This document shows, one piece after another, positions 18,519 to 26,504 of a DNA stretch of 64,000 bases (position 1 is its first letter; every line of letters starts with the position of its first letter). The stretch is from Paenibacillus sp. FSL H7-0737 (lineage in GTDB: Bacteria; Bacillota; Bacilli; Paenibacillales; Paenibacillaceae). The position numbers and the translations under genes were made by a program. The notes beneath the pieces were generated by a model. That model was given only the letters and a program-made list of their open reading frames with translations. It was not told where the DNA came from and ran no database searches. Location: positions 4,464,001-4,528,000 of the forward strand of contig NZ_CP009279.1 in the NCBI RefSeq assembly GCF_000758545.1, in the 5' to 3' direction.

Positions 18519-18711
18519 TCAGGAGACTTTTTTGCGCTTTAGAATATGATACACATTGCTGAACATACCGGACAGGATGCCAGCAATTGGAAATACAGCC
18601 CAGTTGACGTCCCATCGTCCATAGACAAAGCCCGTAAACAGAAAAATCGCCGTCGCCAACGGCCACAACACAGCCCTCTCACAAATTGTTCTTTTCCCTT
18701 CTACTTTGCAT
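18519..18711 (-). pseudogene. Small two-helix membrane protein gene with apparent +1 frameshift
   Basis: An ATG at 18711, overlapping the stop of the HAAS-domain gene, opens a frame MQSRREKNNL that stops after ten codons. Dropping one base near 18681 joins it to LERAVLWPLATAIFLFTG and on to FVYGRWDVNWAVFPIAGIL, ending HILKRKKVS with a stop at 18519. The result is a coherent protein of about 62 residues with a basic head, two membrane segments and a basic tail. Read without the shift, translation could begin only at GTG 18671 (50 residues). It is the third gene of the PadR unit and precedes its terminator. It may be a recent mutation, a sequencing error, or a start at GTG. Confidence 0.6.
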
Positions 18712-19474
18712 CGATATGTGGCTCATTCAGTAGCTTCGTATAAGTTTCTTGGATATTTCCATAATAGACGAACAAGAACACCGCAGTTGCTGCAATCACC
18801 AGAAATGCAGAAACTCCATAAGCAGCGAAATCATCGTTGAAATACGAAGTTGCGAAGATAAAGGTCGGCGACAGCACACAAAGACAGACGCCCACAATCA
18901 AAGCAAGGCGATAAGTCGGAGCATAAAGGGCTTGACTGCGCTGAAGCGCCGTTTTGAGCGCATAAGGTAGCTGAAAGCCTTGCTCTAGACTTTCGAAGCG
19001 CTCGAGTTTCATGCCGCTATGAATGAACATCCCAACGGCCACAGCGACCAGCACGAACATTCCGACCATCCCCAGCATTGAACCTTTATCAGCCATATCA
19101 GCATTATTTTCAAACAATGTACTAAGAGTAATCAACAGCGCCACCCCGCATGCGCAGAGAAAAACACCGAGACCGGTCCATAATCCGGAGCTACGTTTGG
19201 CAGCCGCATAAGCATAAACCTCTTCTTCACTCAGCATGGGCACAGTCTTCTCCTGTCCGGCTGGATGGATGCCTAGCTCAGCAGTCAGCTCCTCAATATT
19301 GCCGAATTCCGAAATAACGATACCGATCGCCTCATTCTCAGACTTACCATCCCGCTTCAGCTCCAGGTACTTATCTTCCATCCCGGACAGCAGCTCCTGC
19401 TTCAAACGCTCCAGTTCCGGAGTCTTCGGCAGACCTGCAAACATATTATCCAGATATACTATGATCGTCTCCAT
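18701..19474 (-). CDS. HAAS-domain (permease prefix) membrane protein, PadR partner
   Basis: This 257-residue protein has an N-terminal helical cytoplasmic domain of the HAAS/permease-prefix type (residues about 1-75: LERLKQELLSGMEDKYLELKRDGKSENEAIGIVISEFGNIEEL) followed by four predicted membrane segments in pairs (about 97-117, 132-152, 190-212, 220-240). Proteins of this sort nearly always sit behind a PadR regulator and are thought to be membrane regulators or anti-factors, but their mechanism is poorly known. Its ATG is 6 bp after the PadR stop. A similar pair occurs at 33869-35198. Confidence 0.85.
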   Translation of the reverse strand: METIIVYLDNMFAGLPKTPELERLKQELLSGMEDKYLELKRDGKSENEAIGIVISEFGNIEELTAELGIHPAGQEKTVPMLSEEEVYAYAAAKRSSGLWTGLGVFLCACGVALLITLSTLFENNADMADKGSMLGMVGMFVLVAVAVGMFIHSGMKLERFESLEQGFQLPYALKTALQRSQALYAPTYRLALIVGVCLCVLSPTFIFATSYFNDDFAAYGVSAFLVIAATAVFLFVYYGNIQETYTKLLNEPHIDAK

Positions 19475-19480
19475 GCACTA

Positions 19481-19807
19481 TCACCACTCCTTGATAAATT
19501 GGTTTACAACTTCCTGCGTAACCTTCCATTCCTCACATTTTTCTCGGTAATAGGCGAGACCCAGCGGGGTAATCCGGTAATATGTGCGCCGCTTGCCAAG
19601 ACTCTCATCCAGATAAAAGGATTCAATGTACCCGTTCTTCTCCAGCCGGGTAAAGGCGGAATACAGCGTTGTCTCCTTCATGACATACTTCTCCTGAGTC
19701 AGCTGCCTGATATTCTTAGAAATCTCGTACCCGTAGGATTCCCCATCGAGCAGCATGTAGAGGATCATCGTATCATTGTAACCACGTATAACATCACTGC
19801 TGATCAA
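19481..19807 (-). CDS. PadR-family transcriptional regulator
   Basis: This 108-residue regulator is a short (type 2) PadR. Its winged helix spans LYMLLDGESYGYEISKNIRQLTQEKYVMKETTLYSAFTRLEKNGYIESF, followed by the wing KRRTYYRITPLGLAYYREK. It controls the HAAS protein cotranscribed 6 bp downstream. A promoter flanked by two 19-bp inverted arms lies upstream, which fits negative autoregulation. The signal sensed is unknown. Confidence 0.93.
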   Translation of the reverse strand: MISSDVIRGYNDTMILYMLLDGESYGYEISKNIRQLTQEKYVMKETTLYSAFTRLEKNGYIESFYLDESLGKRRTYYRITPLGLAYYREKCEEWKVTQEVVNQFIKEW

Positions 19808-19826
19808 AAATGGTACCCCCTATGAT

Positions 19827-19882
19827 TACTTCATCTGTCGTAGTAGTTGCAGTATACCATAATTACTACGACAGATGAAGTA
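19827..19882 (-). promoter_or_regulatory. PadR promoter flanked by long inverted operators
   Basis: TACTTCATCTGTCGTAGTA (19827-19845) is repeated as its exact reverse complement at 19864-19882. Each arm is itself roughly palindromic (CTAC...GTAG). Read leftward, a -10 box TATACT (19856-19851) lies between the arms and the weak -35 lies inside the far arm. This is the expected layout for two PadR dimers blocking the promoter. Confidence 0.75.
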
Positions 19883-19925
19883 GTTGCAAAAAAATAGGCA
19901 AAAAAATCTAAAAAGCATAAAAAAA

Positions 19926-19952
19926 GAGAATTGCTCTATGTGAGCAACTCTC
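19926..19952 (-). terminator. Rho-independent terminator of the nucleotidase gene
   Basis: Leftward, GAGAGTTGCTC pairs with GAGCAATTCTC (one mismatch) around a 5-nt loop and is followed by a run of seven T. It lies 10 bp after the stop of the gene at 19963. Confidence 0.8.
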
Positions 19953-19962
19953 CTCAAATCAG

Positions 19963-20529
19963 CTAGTCTCTTGAATTTTCAAAAATCTGATCAATCTTCT
20001 CTTTCGCACCTTCCCAGGAGGTCAATAATGGAAATCCATATTGTTCACGGGCTCTCAAATTCCATGGATGCGGAATACAGAGTACTTTCCTTCCGTCCTG
20101 CAATGCAGGAACCAAGTTGTGAACCCCGTCATCGATCAGAAGATCATAATTAATAAGATTCTTTCGTTTGCATGGGAAGAAATTTTCGATGGGAATAAAC
20201 GGCATATGCTTCTGCAGCCAGTTCCATTTTTCAACAACTGCATTGGGCTGAGCCGCCGTAACAATAATAACATCATAAGCATTGTGCAGCTTCTCCATTT
20301 CACCTACAACATGCTCGTCGAATAATTCAAGCTCCTCATATAAACCAGGCCGCCCATAGAATACATCTTGTGTACAATCTGGATGACGTAAATGATCCGT
20401 ATTCCAATCAAGCATCTCCTCGTACTTCAGTACATGAGTGGGGAAATCATTGTTGTTATGGTATATAGCTCGTTTGACTAGATGGCATATCGTGTCATCC
20501 ATATCAACTGCAATTATAGGCTTTCTCAT
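19963..20529 (-). CDS. 5'(3')-deoxyribonucleotidase-like HAD phosphatase
   Basis: This 188-residue HAD-superfamily phosphatase is of the NT5C type. Motif I AVDMDDTIC (nucleophile Asp at 9, acid Asp at 11) is N-terminal, motif II is VTAAQPN with the Thr, the basic residue of motif III lies around KRKNLI, and motif IV is LLIDDGVHNL. Members dephosphorylate nucleoside monophosphates. The protein is about the usual length for the bacterial family. The start MRKPIIAV follows a GGGGGAC site. It is monocistronic with its own terminator. Confidence 0.87.
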   Translation of the reverse strand: MRKPIIAVDMDDTICHLVKRAIYHNNNDFPTHVLKYEEMLDWNTDHLRHPDCTQDVFYGRPGLYEELELFDEHVVGEMEKLHNAYDVIIVTAAQPNAVVEKWNWLQKHMPFIPIENFFPCKRKNLINYDLLIDDGVHNLVPALQDGRKVLCIPHPWNLRAREQYGFPLLTSWEGAKEKIDQIFENSRD

Positions 20530-20616
20530 CTGTGTCCCCCATATGTTTTTTTATATTACTATTTAAGTATACACAATATAATTACTGTTTTCGTCTTGAG
20601 TTAGTTAAATTTCAAT

Positions 20617-20814
20617 TTAATGTTTTTTAAACGCCTCTACGCATCTTTGACAGATACAGGCTTTACCACTCAGTTCCAAAGGTACCCTTTCTAGTAGTTC
20701 TGCAGGAATTTCCGTATGAAAACACCAACAATCACCACTATTAGCACCACAATGATTTAATTCTTTACATAAAGGACAATACCGTTGTTCAACTTGTTTA
20801 TTTTTTATTTCCAA
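20617..20814 (-). CDS. Cysteine-rich CWC-type small protein
   Basis: This 65-residue protein has Cys pairs YCPLCKELNHCG, GDCWCFH and ACICQRCVEAF, the pattern of the cysteine-rich CWC family (PF14375 as I recall it), which probably binds Zn. Its function is unknown. It begins MEIKNKQVEQRYCPLC after TGGGGGAGTAG. It may be cotranscribed with the kinase gene to its right. Confidence 0.75.
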   Translation of the reverse strand: MEIKNKQVEQRYCPLCKELNHCGANSGDCWCFHTEIPAELLERVPLELSGKACICQRCVEAFKKH

Positions 20815-20854
20815 AGCTTCTACTCCCCCATACGATTAAACATTTCTCTTCTAT

Positions 20855-20941
20855 TTAGTTACCAAGCATAGGATTATTCAATAAAGCATGCACAGCACTT
20901 TCCCAACATGCAATAAAGTCATTCACATTTTTTCCAATCAT
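20855..20941 (-). CDS. Possible 28-residue ORF overlapping kinase stop
   Basis: The sequence ATGA at the end of the kinase gene opens a second frame of 28 residues beginning MIGKNVNDFIACWESAVHAL and ending NNPMLGN. The overlap and codon use look natural, and the residues suggest an amphipathic helix. It could be a small coupled peptide or the remains of a longer gene. There is no homology that I recognise. Confidence 0.25.
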   Translation of the reverse strand: MIGKNVNDFIACWESAVHALLNNPMLGN

Positions 20942-21825
20942 TTCATTCCTTCTATAGATCTTTGCAATACCTCTATACTTTCCTGAAGAAATGCCTTATT
21001 GTTCTCAATTCCTCTGGTTTTACACCAAACTACCGCACTAAAAGCATCATAAAAATTATAAAACGGTATAATATTTTCGAGATCAGGTAAAGGATGAACC
21101 GATTCGTAGCCTTGCACATAAGGGAGCCGTGTTAGCGGGTTTACTTCCCAGACGTATCGGTTTATTTTTGTAAAATCAATTTCGGAGGAACCACCACGAG
21201 CGCTCTCGTAATCAATTATACCAACGACTTCATTATCTTTTATTAATATATTGCCTGGTCGAAAATCCATATGAACAACACAAGGCCCATCAGGTTCAGG
21301 TAACACCGAATATACGCTATCAAAGTGAGTAATACATTTCTCAAATAAATCAGGATGAAGGAGTTCCTTACAAGGTTCTTTCCACTTTTCAAAATTATTT
21401 TTCAGGTATAATCTCCAGCTATTGTTCTCTACCATCTGAAAACCATCGGATCCATAACATCCATACGCTGGCATGGTAACTTCATGAAGCATGGCATGAT
21501 AATTACCGATTTGAAACGCCAGACTCTGATCAATGTTACTCGTACAAGGCACCCCATCTATAGCGGAGAGAAGCAATGCACCGACACTTCTATTATCTCC
21601 GTCCCAGAAATCCAATACTTTTGGAACAGGTATAACACCCTTTAGTCTTTCAAGCATCTCATATTCGCGAACCAGTTTATCCCTGTTGTATGGAATTTTC
21701 ACGTATACGTTGTCTAGATTATTAAGAGTAAGTTTATACACTTCAGAACTAAACGACTCTGGAACAGACTCTATATTCAAAACACTCAGCTTAAAAATTT
21801 CAATTAATTTATGTATGGATTTCAT
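20938..21825 (-). CDS. Aminoglycoside phosphotransferase-fold kinase
   Basis: This 295-residue protein has the APH fold: an N-lobe with VYVKIPYNRDKLVREYEML carrying the nucleotide Lys, a catalytic loop VVHMDFRPGNILIKDNEVV (about residues 190-205) and a metal motif GIIDYESARGG. The catalytic HxD is HMD, an accepted variant. The substrate is unknown; candidates include aminoglycosides or an endogenous alcohol. It is transcribed leftward, divergent from MepB, with promoters in the 120-bp gap. Confidence 0.83.
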   Translation of the reverse strand: MKSIHKLIEIFKLSVLNIESVPESFSSEVYKLTLNNLDNVYVKIPYNRDKLVREYEMLERLKGVIPVPKVLDFWDGDNRSVGALLLSAIDGVPCTSNIDQSLAFQIGNYHAMLHEVTMPAYGCYGSDGFQMVENNSWRLYLKNNFEKWKEPCKELLHPDLFEKCITHFDSVYSVLPEPDGPCVVHMDFRPGNILIKDNEVVGIIDYESARGGSSEIDFTKINRYVWEVNPLTRLPYVQGYESVHPLPDLENIIPFYNFYDAFSAVVWCKTRGIENNKAFLQESIEVLQRSIEGMK

Positions 21826-21944
21826 ACGACTACCTCCAATCTCAAGGGAAAGGTGCTCTGTTCACGGTTGTGAACTCCCTATTCTTGCATTAAGATAGAG
21901 AACATTAGGAGTTTCTAAGGAACTCAACCGGGAGATTTGAACAG

Positions 21945-22490
21945 ATGAAATTTAAGAATCACAGCTTTTCAGGTATCATTCATAGTGATCTGCTTGCTAC
22001 CCAAGAGCTTCTATATAACCCGTGCAATCTTGATTGCTCTGACCTCATTCATGAACCACATAATGCTGATTATGGGGCGTATATATATATAAACGCGCAA
22101 TCCATTAGATTCCGTGTTGCAAAAATCACACCTACAAAGATCGGGCAGTTTGTCACGTTATGGGAGAGAATTGGAGATGGCCCCATCCAACCCTATGATA
22201 TATCAGATCCTGCTGATCTCTTCGTTATAAGTACGCGCAATGAAAATCACTTTGGTCAATTTGTATTTCCAAAAGCTGTGTTAGGTAAACAAGATATATT
22301 ATCCAATAAAGGTGAGGGTGGCAAAAGAGCACTACGAGTGTACCCGCCATGGGATAATCCCACGAGTCGTCAAGCTCAAAAAACACAAAAATGGCAGTTG
22401 GAATATTTCTTAGAGATACCGGTAATTAAGCCAGCAGACGTTCTTCGTGCGCAAACACTTTACGGTTTTCCAGTAAATCGAACAGTCTGA
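21945..22490 (+). CDS. MepB-family protein
   Basis: This 181-residue protein matches the MepB family by the stretch ADYGAYIYINAQSIRFRVAKITPTKIGQFVTLWER, the segment PADLFVISTRNENHFGQFVFPKAVL, and GGKRALRVYPPWDNPTSRQAQKTQKWQLEYF. MepB is known from the mepRAB locus of Staphylococcus next to a multidrug efflux pump, but its biochemical role is not established. Here no pump is adjacent. The last 31 bases overlap the 3' end of the convergent gene at 22460. Confidence 0.85.
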   Translation: MKFKNHSFSGIIHSDLLATQELLYNPCNLDCSDLIHEPHNADYGAYIYINAQSIRFRVAKITPTKIGQFVTLWERIGDGPIQPYDISDPADLFVISTRNENHFGQFVFPKAVLGKQDILSNKGEGGKRALRVYPPWDNPTSRQAQKTQKWQLEYFLEIPVIKPADVLRAQTLYGFPVNRTV

Positions 22491-22990
22491 CCTATGTCCT
22501 CCACATGTTTTATATCCGCCCATAAAATAAAATAATTGTACAAAGAATCTCCTATTTTCACCGCTTCTGGATATTTCAAAATAATAGCAGCCTGTTGATT
22601 CCATTCCTCTTCCTGATCAGCAGAAGGCACAATTAATCGTGCTTTCTCTTCCGCTTTTAACCCCTCTAGTGTCAGTTCAATGATTTGTGGATCAGAGCCA
22701 TAAGGCTTCAGTTGATGAAATGCATCCTTGTTTGCTACTTCATCGATGGATAACCCCTCTCCAGAAATAGCGGATAATTGAAAAAATCCGTCGTTCCCCT
22801 GATACCTCTCAGCATATTCTGGATTTAGTTCCCACTCGGAGGGATACTTCAAAGTGACCTTATACTCTTTTGAAGTATATGTTGACAACCCCGATGGCTT
22901 AACCAGCATTCCGATTCCAGTACTTACTAATGCAATAGCCGCAATAATCAGGACCCCTAACCACCATCTTTTATACGTTGACGTCTTCAC
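22460..22990 (-). CDS. Membrane-anchored protein of unknown function
   Basis: This 176-residue protein has a basic head (MKTSTYKRWW) and a single N-terminal membrane segment (about 11-30), so the remainder is outside the cell. The extracytoplasmic part begins STYTSKEYKVTLKYPSEWELNP, reminiscent of the PsbP-like fold found in many Firmicute surface proteins. I cannot assign a function. The gene converges with and overlaps MepB by 31 bp, an unusual arrangement, with no terminator between them. Confidence 0.7.
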   Translation of the reverse strand: MKTSTYKRWWLGVLIIAAIALVSTGIGMLVKPSGLSTYTSKEYKVTLKYPSEWELNPEYAERYQGNDGFFQLSAISGEGLSIDEVANKDAFHQLKPYGSDPQIIELTLEGLKAEEKARLIVPSADQEEEWNQQAAIILKYPEAVKIGDSLYNYFILWADIKHVEDIGQTVRFTGKP

Positions 22991-23097
22991 ATTATCCCCC
23001 TAAATCAATATTTAGTTGACATGCACAGCATCAGGAAATAAGATATAAGCAAACATATGAGCAATCATTCATATGTATTGGTGAGGAGGAAATTACA

Positions 23098-23706
23098 ATG
23101 AGTAATCTAAAAAATATTCTATCCCTAATTCTTTTCTCCATATTCCTTATTTCTTACCTTTTGAAGCTCCTTATACTTTACAAAAAGAACCACATTAAAG
23201 GAAACGTATTAGCTAAAGGAAAAAAACGATCTATGATCCATTATACCGAGCTGTTCGTTAAGACTACTACTTTTGTGTGGGGAGCAGCGTGGTTTACGTT
23301 TTCCTTAGCGGAGTCATACATAGTTACACTAGTAGGAGAACATTTTAATCATCCGGCGATTCACTTTATCGGTGTTGGTGTAGTAGCCCTCGGATGTTCC
23401 ATTTTCATACAAGCAATGATTGCCATGCGTACTTCGTGGAGAGTTGGGATTGATAAGTCTACTGTAACAAAACTCATCACGCACGGTATATATAAATTTA
23501 GTAGAAACGCCGCATTTGTCGGTTTTGATCTCATGTTTCTTGGATTGTATCTTATGTATCCAAATTCATTAACACTAATTATATTCTTTCTTAACATTGT
23601 AGCCATTCATTTACTTATTCTTCAGGAAGAGCAGCATTTAAAATCTGTATTCGGAGATGAATATATTCAATATTGTAATAATACACCTAGATATATTTTA
23701 TTTTGA
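23098..23706 (+). CDS. Isoprenylcysteine carboxyl methyltransferase-like membrane protein
   Basis: This 202-residue integral membrane protein has about five membrane segments. The C-terminal half holds the ICMT/phospholipid methyltransferase-like motif: TRSW-like MRTSWRVGIDKSTVTKLITHGIYKFSRNAAFVGF followed by EEQHLKSVFGDEYIQYCNNTPRYI. RNP-like RNA and the EE pair are the expected S-adenosylmethionine-binding elements. Bacterial members methylate lipids or small molecules; the target is unknown. GTGAGGAGGAAA precedes the ATG. Confidence 0.83.
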   Translation: MSNLKNILSLILFSIFLISYLLKLLILYKKNHIKGNVLAKGKKRSMIHYTELFVKTTTFVWGAAWFTFSLAESYIVTLVGEHFNHPAIHFIGVGVVALGCSIFIQAMIAMRTSWRVGIDKSTVTKLITHGIYKFSRNAAFVGFDLMFLGLYLMYPNSLTLIIFFLNIVAIHLLILQEEQHLKSVFGDEYIQYCNNTPRYILF

Positions 23707-23834
23707 AATCTTGCCTACTGTAAATCCTATGCTTTCAAGCACGCTACAATTTACATTTTTTACAATATCCGAAAACATTCTCTTAATGTAATTACTATAG
23801 TATGAGGTTGTAAACATACATTAGGAGGGAAATT

Positions 23835-25100
23835 ATGAAATCACCGAAAAAGTACGGCGTTAAGACGGCAATTGTAGCGACTGCAGCAACTGCTCTCTTC
23901 GTTTCCAACGTAGTCACTACACAAGCACCAAATCAGGCCAATGCAGCTTCATCAAACACAAGAAATGTGATTCTGTTTGTCGGTGACGGAATGGGTACTG
24001 CCCAGCGCAATGCCATCCGCCTAGCTACAGTAGGTGAAAAAGGAAATCTAGCGATGGATTCTATGCCATATGCTGGACTAATTCATACAAGCTCCACTGT
24101 CCCTGTTACAGATTCAGCTGCTTCAGCCACAGCCTATGCCAGCGGAGTCAAGACTTATAACGGTGCCATTGGGATGAATGCAGATAAAAAGTCCGTACAA
24201 ACCATTATGGAATATGCAAAATCAGCAGGGAAATCTACAGGCGTTGTAACTACCAGCCAAATTACTGATGCTACAGGCGCTGCCTTCGGTGCTCATGTTG
24301 AAGATCGCTCCAAACAAAGTGATATCGCTCTGCAGCTTCTGACCAAGAGCAAAGTTGACGTTCTTCTCGGTGGAGGCGAAGACTTCTGGTATCCTGCTGG
24401 GAATCCAGGTAAGTTCGCAGATGAGCCAGCTGAAGATCCTTCAGAGAAGAGCAAAGGAACGCAAGGGAACCTTGTAGACAAAGCTAAACAGCTTGGATAC
24501 TCCTACGTAACGAACAAAACCGATATGCAAAAGGCGAAAAGCGGCAAGCTTCTCGGGTTATTTGCAAATGAGGAAATGTTCCAGCAAAAGCCAGAGGGTG
24601 AAGGAGATATCTACAACCCGGTTGTATCCCTCCCTGAAATGACGAAAAAAGCGATAGACACGCTTGCAGCAAATAAAAAAGGATTTTTCCTGATGGTTGA
24701 AGAAGAGGGTACTGACGAATTTGCACACCAAAACAATGCCAAGATGACGATTAAAGCGGGACAAGAGTTAGATAAGTCCGTACAGATTGCCAAAGATTTC
24801 GCTAAAAAGAATCCGGATACCCTTGTCCTAGTTCTCGCCGACCATGAAACAGGTGGATTCTCTATTGAAGCCGTAGACGCTGAAGATGAATCAGGTGACG
24901 GCATTTCCAAAGAAGATGGTCCGTTTGCCATCGCTAACTCCAAACAGAATTTCGTTGTAGACTGGACGACTTCAGGTCATACAGCAGTGGATATTCCAAT
25001 TACGGCCATGGGCAAAAACGCTCAGTTGTTTACAGGAGTATACGAAAATACCGAAGTATTCACTATGGTTGCGCAAGCCATGGGCATTAAAGTGAAATAA
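23835..25100 (+). CDS. Secreted alkaline phosphatase
   Basis: This 421-residue exported phosphomonoesterase begins with a signal peptide (about 1-36, KTAIVATAATALFVSN then NQANA before ASSN). Motifs of the PhoA family are VGDGMG (metal Asp), PVTDSAASATAYASG (catalytic Ser in DSAAS), EEGTDEFAHQN (metal ligands), LADHETGG (Asp-His) and TSGHTAVDIP (metal His). It releases inorganic phosphate from organic esters outside the cell. It is monocistronic, with AGGAGGG before the ATG and a strong terminator after. Phosphate control is typical of the family, but I see no convincing PhoP box. Confidence 0.95.
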   Translation: MKSPKKYGVKTAIVATAATALFVSNVVTTQAPNQANAASSNTRNVILFVGDGMGTAQRNAIRLATVGEKGNLAMDSMPYAGLIHTSSTVPVTDSAASATAYASGVKTYNGAIGMNADKKSVQTIMEYAKSAGKSTGVVTTSQITDATGAAFGAHVEDRSKQSDIALQLLTKSKVDVLLGGGEDFWYPAGNPGKFADEPAEDPSEKSKGTQGNLVDKAKQLGYSYVTNKTDMQKAKSGKLLGLFANEEMFQQKPEGEGDIYNPVVSLPEMTKKAIDTLAANKKGFFLMVEEEGTDEFAHQNNAKMTIKAGQELDKSVQIAKDFAKKNPDTLVLVLADHETGGFSIEAVDAEDESGDGISKEDGPFAIANSKQNFVVDWTTSGHTAVDIPITAMGKNAQLFTGVYENTEVFTMVAQAMGIKVK

Positions 25101-25117
25101 AAAGATCGAACAACATA

Positions 25118-25150
25118 AAAGACTAACCAGACTTTCTGGTTAGTCTTTTT
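25118..25150 (+). terminator. Rho-independent terminator of alkaline phosphatase
   Basis: GACTAACCAGA and TCTGGTTAGTC form a perfect 11-bp stem with a 3-nt loop, extended by A-T pairs and followed by TTTTT. Confidence 0.92.
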
Positions 25151-25205
25151 GATTGATGAATCGCAATCCCGGGTTCTCCCTTATACACTATGATGATCTC
25201 CATAC

Positions 25206-25736
25206 CTACTTAGCATCTGTTCGAATAACAAACGTGATTTCCTTAGTCTGGTCTAGCCACTCGCCTGTCAGTCGAAATCCCCGTATAGTTGCCCCTGATT
25301 CATAATCCTTACTATCTGAACTAAGAAAAGCCGCCATATTCGAATCGAGCTTAAAAGTAGCTGTCTTATCCGCCCATTCAACATTTACCGGCTCTGCTGT
25401 TTCTTTTTTATACTTTAAAGTACCATTATCTTTCAAAATATAATCTGTCAATTTGTAGCTGTTTGGGGCTGTATTGCTAAATTCGATTTCTATGATTTCT
25501 CCAAGCTTCACATAGGGAATTGAAACATCCGGTTCAGCCATAAGGCTTTGGAAAGATACATTATCTTCTTCTGAATTAGTGTTCCTTTCAAGTGGCTTTA
25601 AGACAGATTGAATGACTCTCCCCTTGGATGTAACCGTTACTTCCTTAATTACAGAATCACTTGCCTGTTCTTGATCGCAGGCTGAAATAATAAACAGGAG
25701 TACAAGACCAAGGGTTAATAAGTATACTTTTCTCAA
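25206..25736 (-). CDS. Predicted lipoprotein of unknown function
   Basis: This 176-residue protein begins MRKVYLLTLGLVLLFIISAC, a lipoprotein signal with lipobox ISAC (Cys at 20). The mature part is about 155 residues, probably beta-rich (SIPYVKLGEIIEIEFSNTAPNSYKLTDYILKDNGTLKYKK), ending with GATIRGFRLTGEWLDQTKEITFVIRTDAK. No family is recognised. It would sit on the outer face of the membrane. It converges with alkaline phosphatase and is transcribed alone. Confidence 0.7.
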   Translation of the reverse strand: MRKVYLLTLGLVLLFIISACDQEQASDSVIKEVTVTSKGRVIQSVLKPLERNTNSEEDNVSFQSLMAEPDVSIPYVKLGEIIEIEFSNTAPNSYKLTDYILKDNGTLKYKKETAEPVNVEWADKTATFKLDSNMAAFLSSDSKDYESGATIRGFRLTGEWLDQTKEITFVIRTDAK

Positions 25737-25794
25737 GGAAAACCCCCTTCTTGATTAATTTCAGTTACAATGATGATCGACAGCGAGATACGGA

Positions 25795-26334
25795 TCAATG
25801 CATATCCAAGGCGTCCAGTTTATGGGAAAGCTCATGGATTAACTCTAGCTCATGTAATACCATACTTCGGGTATAAAAATATAGCTCTTCAGAGTAATCC
25901 AAATCTTCACCGTTCCCAACCACTAGGGATAACTGTTGTAAATGTTCCAGCTTCTCTTTCATGTAAGTCTCTCTGTAATCAAGTAATCTTCGGCGGGCCT
26001 CCTGATCCAGTAGCTCATAATAAGCAAGACGAATAGACCATTCATTATCAATACGAATAGTCTCCAGTGAAAATTCGTTCAAGCAGATATGAAACCGCTC
26101 CTCACCCTCGGCTGTGATGGAATACACATACCGTTTAGGCCGGTTTTCCTGCATTTCCGTTTTTTTAATCACCCAACCTCGCTTTTCAAACAATTTCAGC
26201 TTCGGATACAGCGAATTATTATTAACGATTTTATCGTTACTCATTACGAAAATGATATTTTTTTTAATCTCATAACCATGTTTTGACCCTTTCATTAATT
26301 GAGCCAGAATCAAGACTTCAATATCCATATTCAT
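25795..26334 (-). CDS. PadR-family regulator with C-terminal helical domain
   Basis: This 179-residue long-type PadR has a winged helix (residues 1-85: ILAQLMKGSKHGYEIKKNIIFVMSNDKIVNNNSLYPKLKLFEKRGWVIK then KRYVYSITAEGEERF) and a C-terminal coiled-coil-like helical domain for dimerisation (EARRRLLDYRETYMKEKLEHLQQL). It is divergent from the Old-Yellow-Enzyme reductase gene, with a 36-bp near-palindrome in between, so it probably represses that gene. PadR proteins often sense phenolic or flavin-related ligands; the ligand here is unknown. Confidence 0.9.
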   Translation of the reverse strand: MNMDIEVLILAQLMKGSKHGYEIKKNIIFVMSNDKIVNNNSLYPKLKLFEKRGWVIKKTEMQENRPKRYVYSITAEGEERFHICLNEFSLETIRIDNEWSIRLAYYELLDQEARRRLLDYRETYMKEKLEHLQQLSLVVGNGEDLDYSEELYFYTRSMVLHELELIHELSHKLDALDMH

Positions 26335-26448
26335 CCTCCGAACTACCGGACTTCATTTCCGGTCATTTTCTTATCTTACCTCAAGGACTGCATTTGTGCC
26401 AAATACTTCGTGATTTTATGCACATACTTTTATCGTTCCGTTCGATAG

Positions 26449-26484
26449 TATAGGTTAAAATAACCTAGTTATTTTTAACCTATA
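26449..26484. promoter_or_regulatory. Long palindromic operator between PadR and reductase
   Basis: TATAGGTTAAAA (26449-26460) and TTTTAACCTATA (26473-26484) are perfect inverted arms around TAACCTAGTTAT, which is itself nearly symmetric. The site lies 20 bp before the reductase start, overlapping its likely promoter. Binding by the adjacent PadR protein is inferred. Confidence 0.7.
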
Positions 26485-26504
26485 TATAGAGAGGAAGTTA
26501 TAGC

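Noticed and set aside
23740..23834. Pho box upstream of alkaline phosphatase
   Set aside because: TTTACA-like repeats are present but the spacing is 9 rather than 11, so I do not claim PhoP binding.
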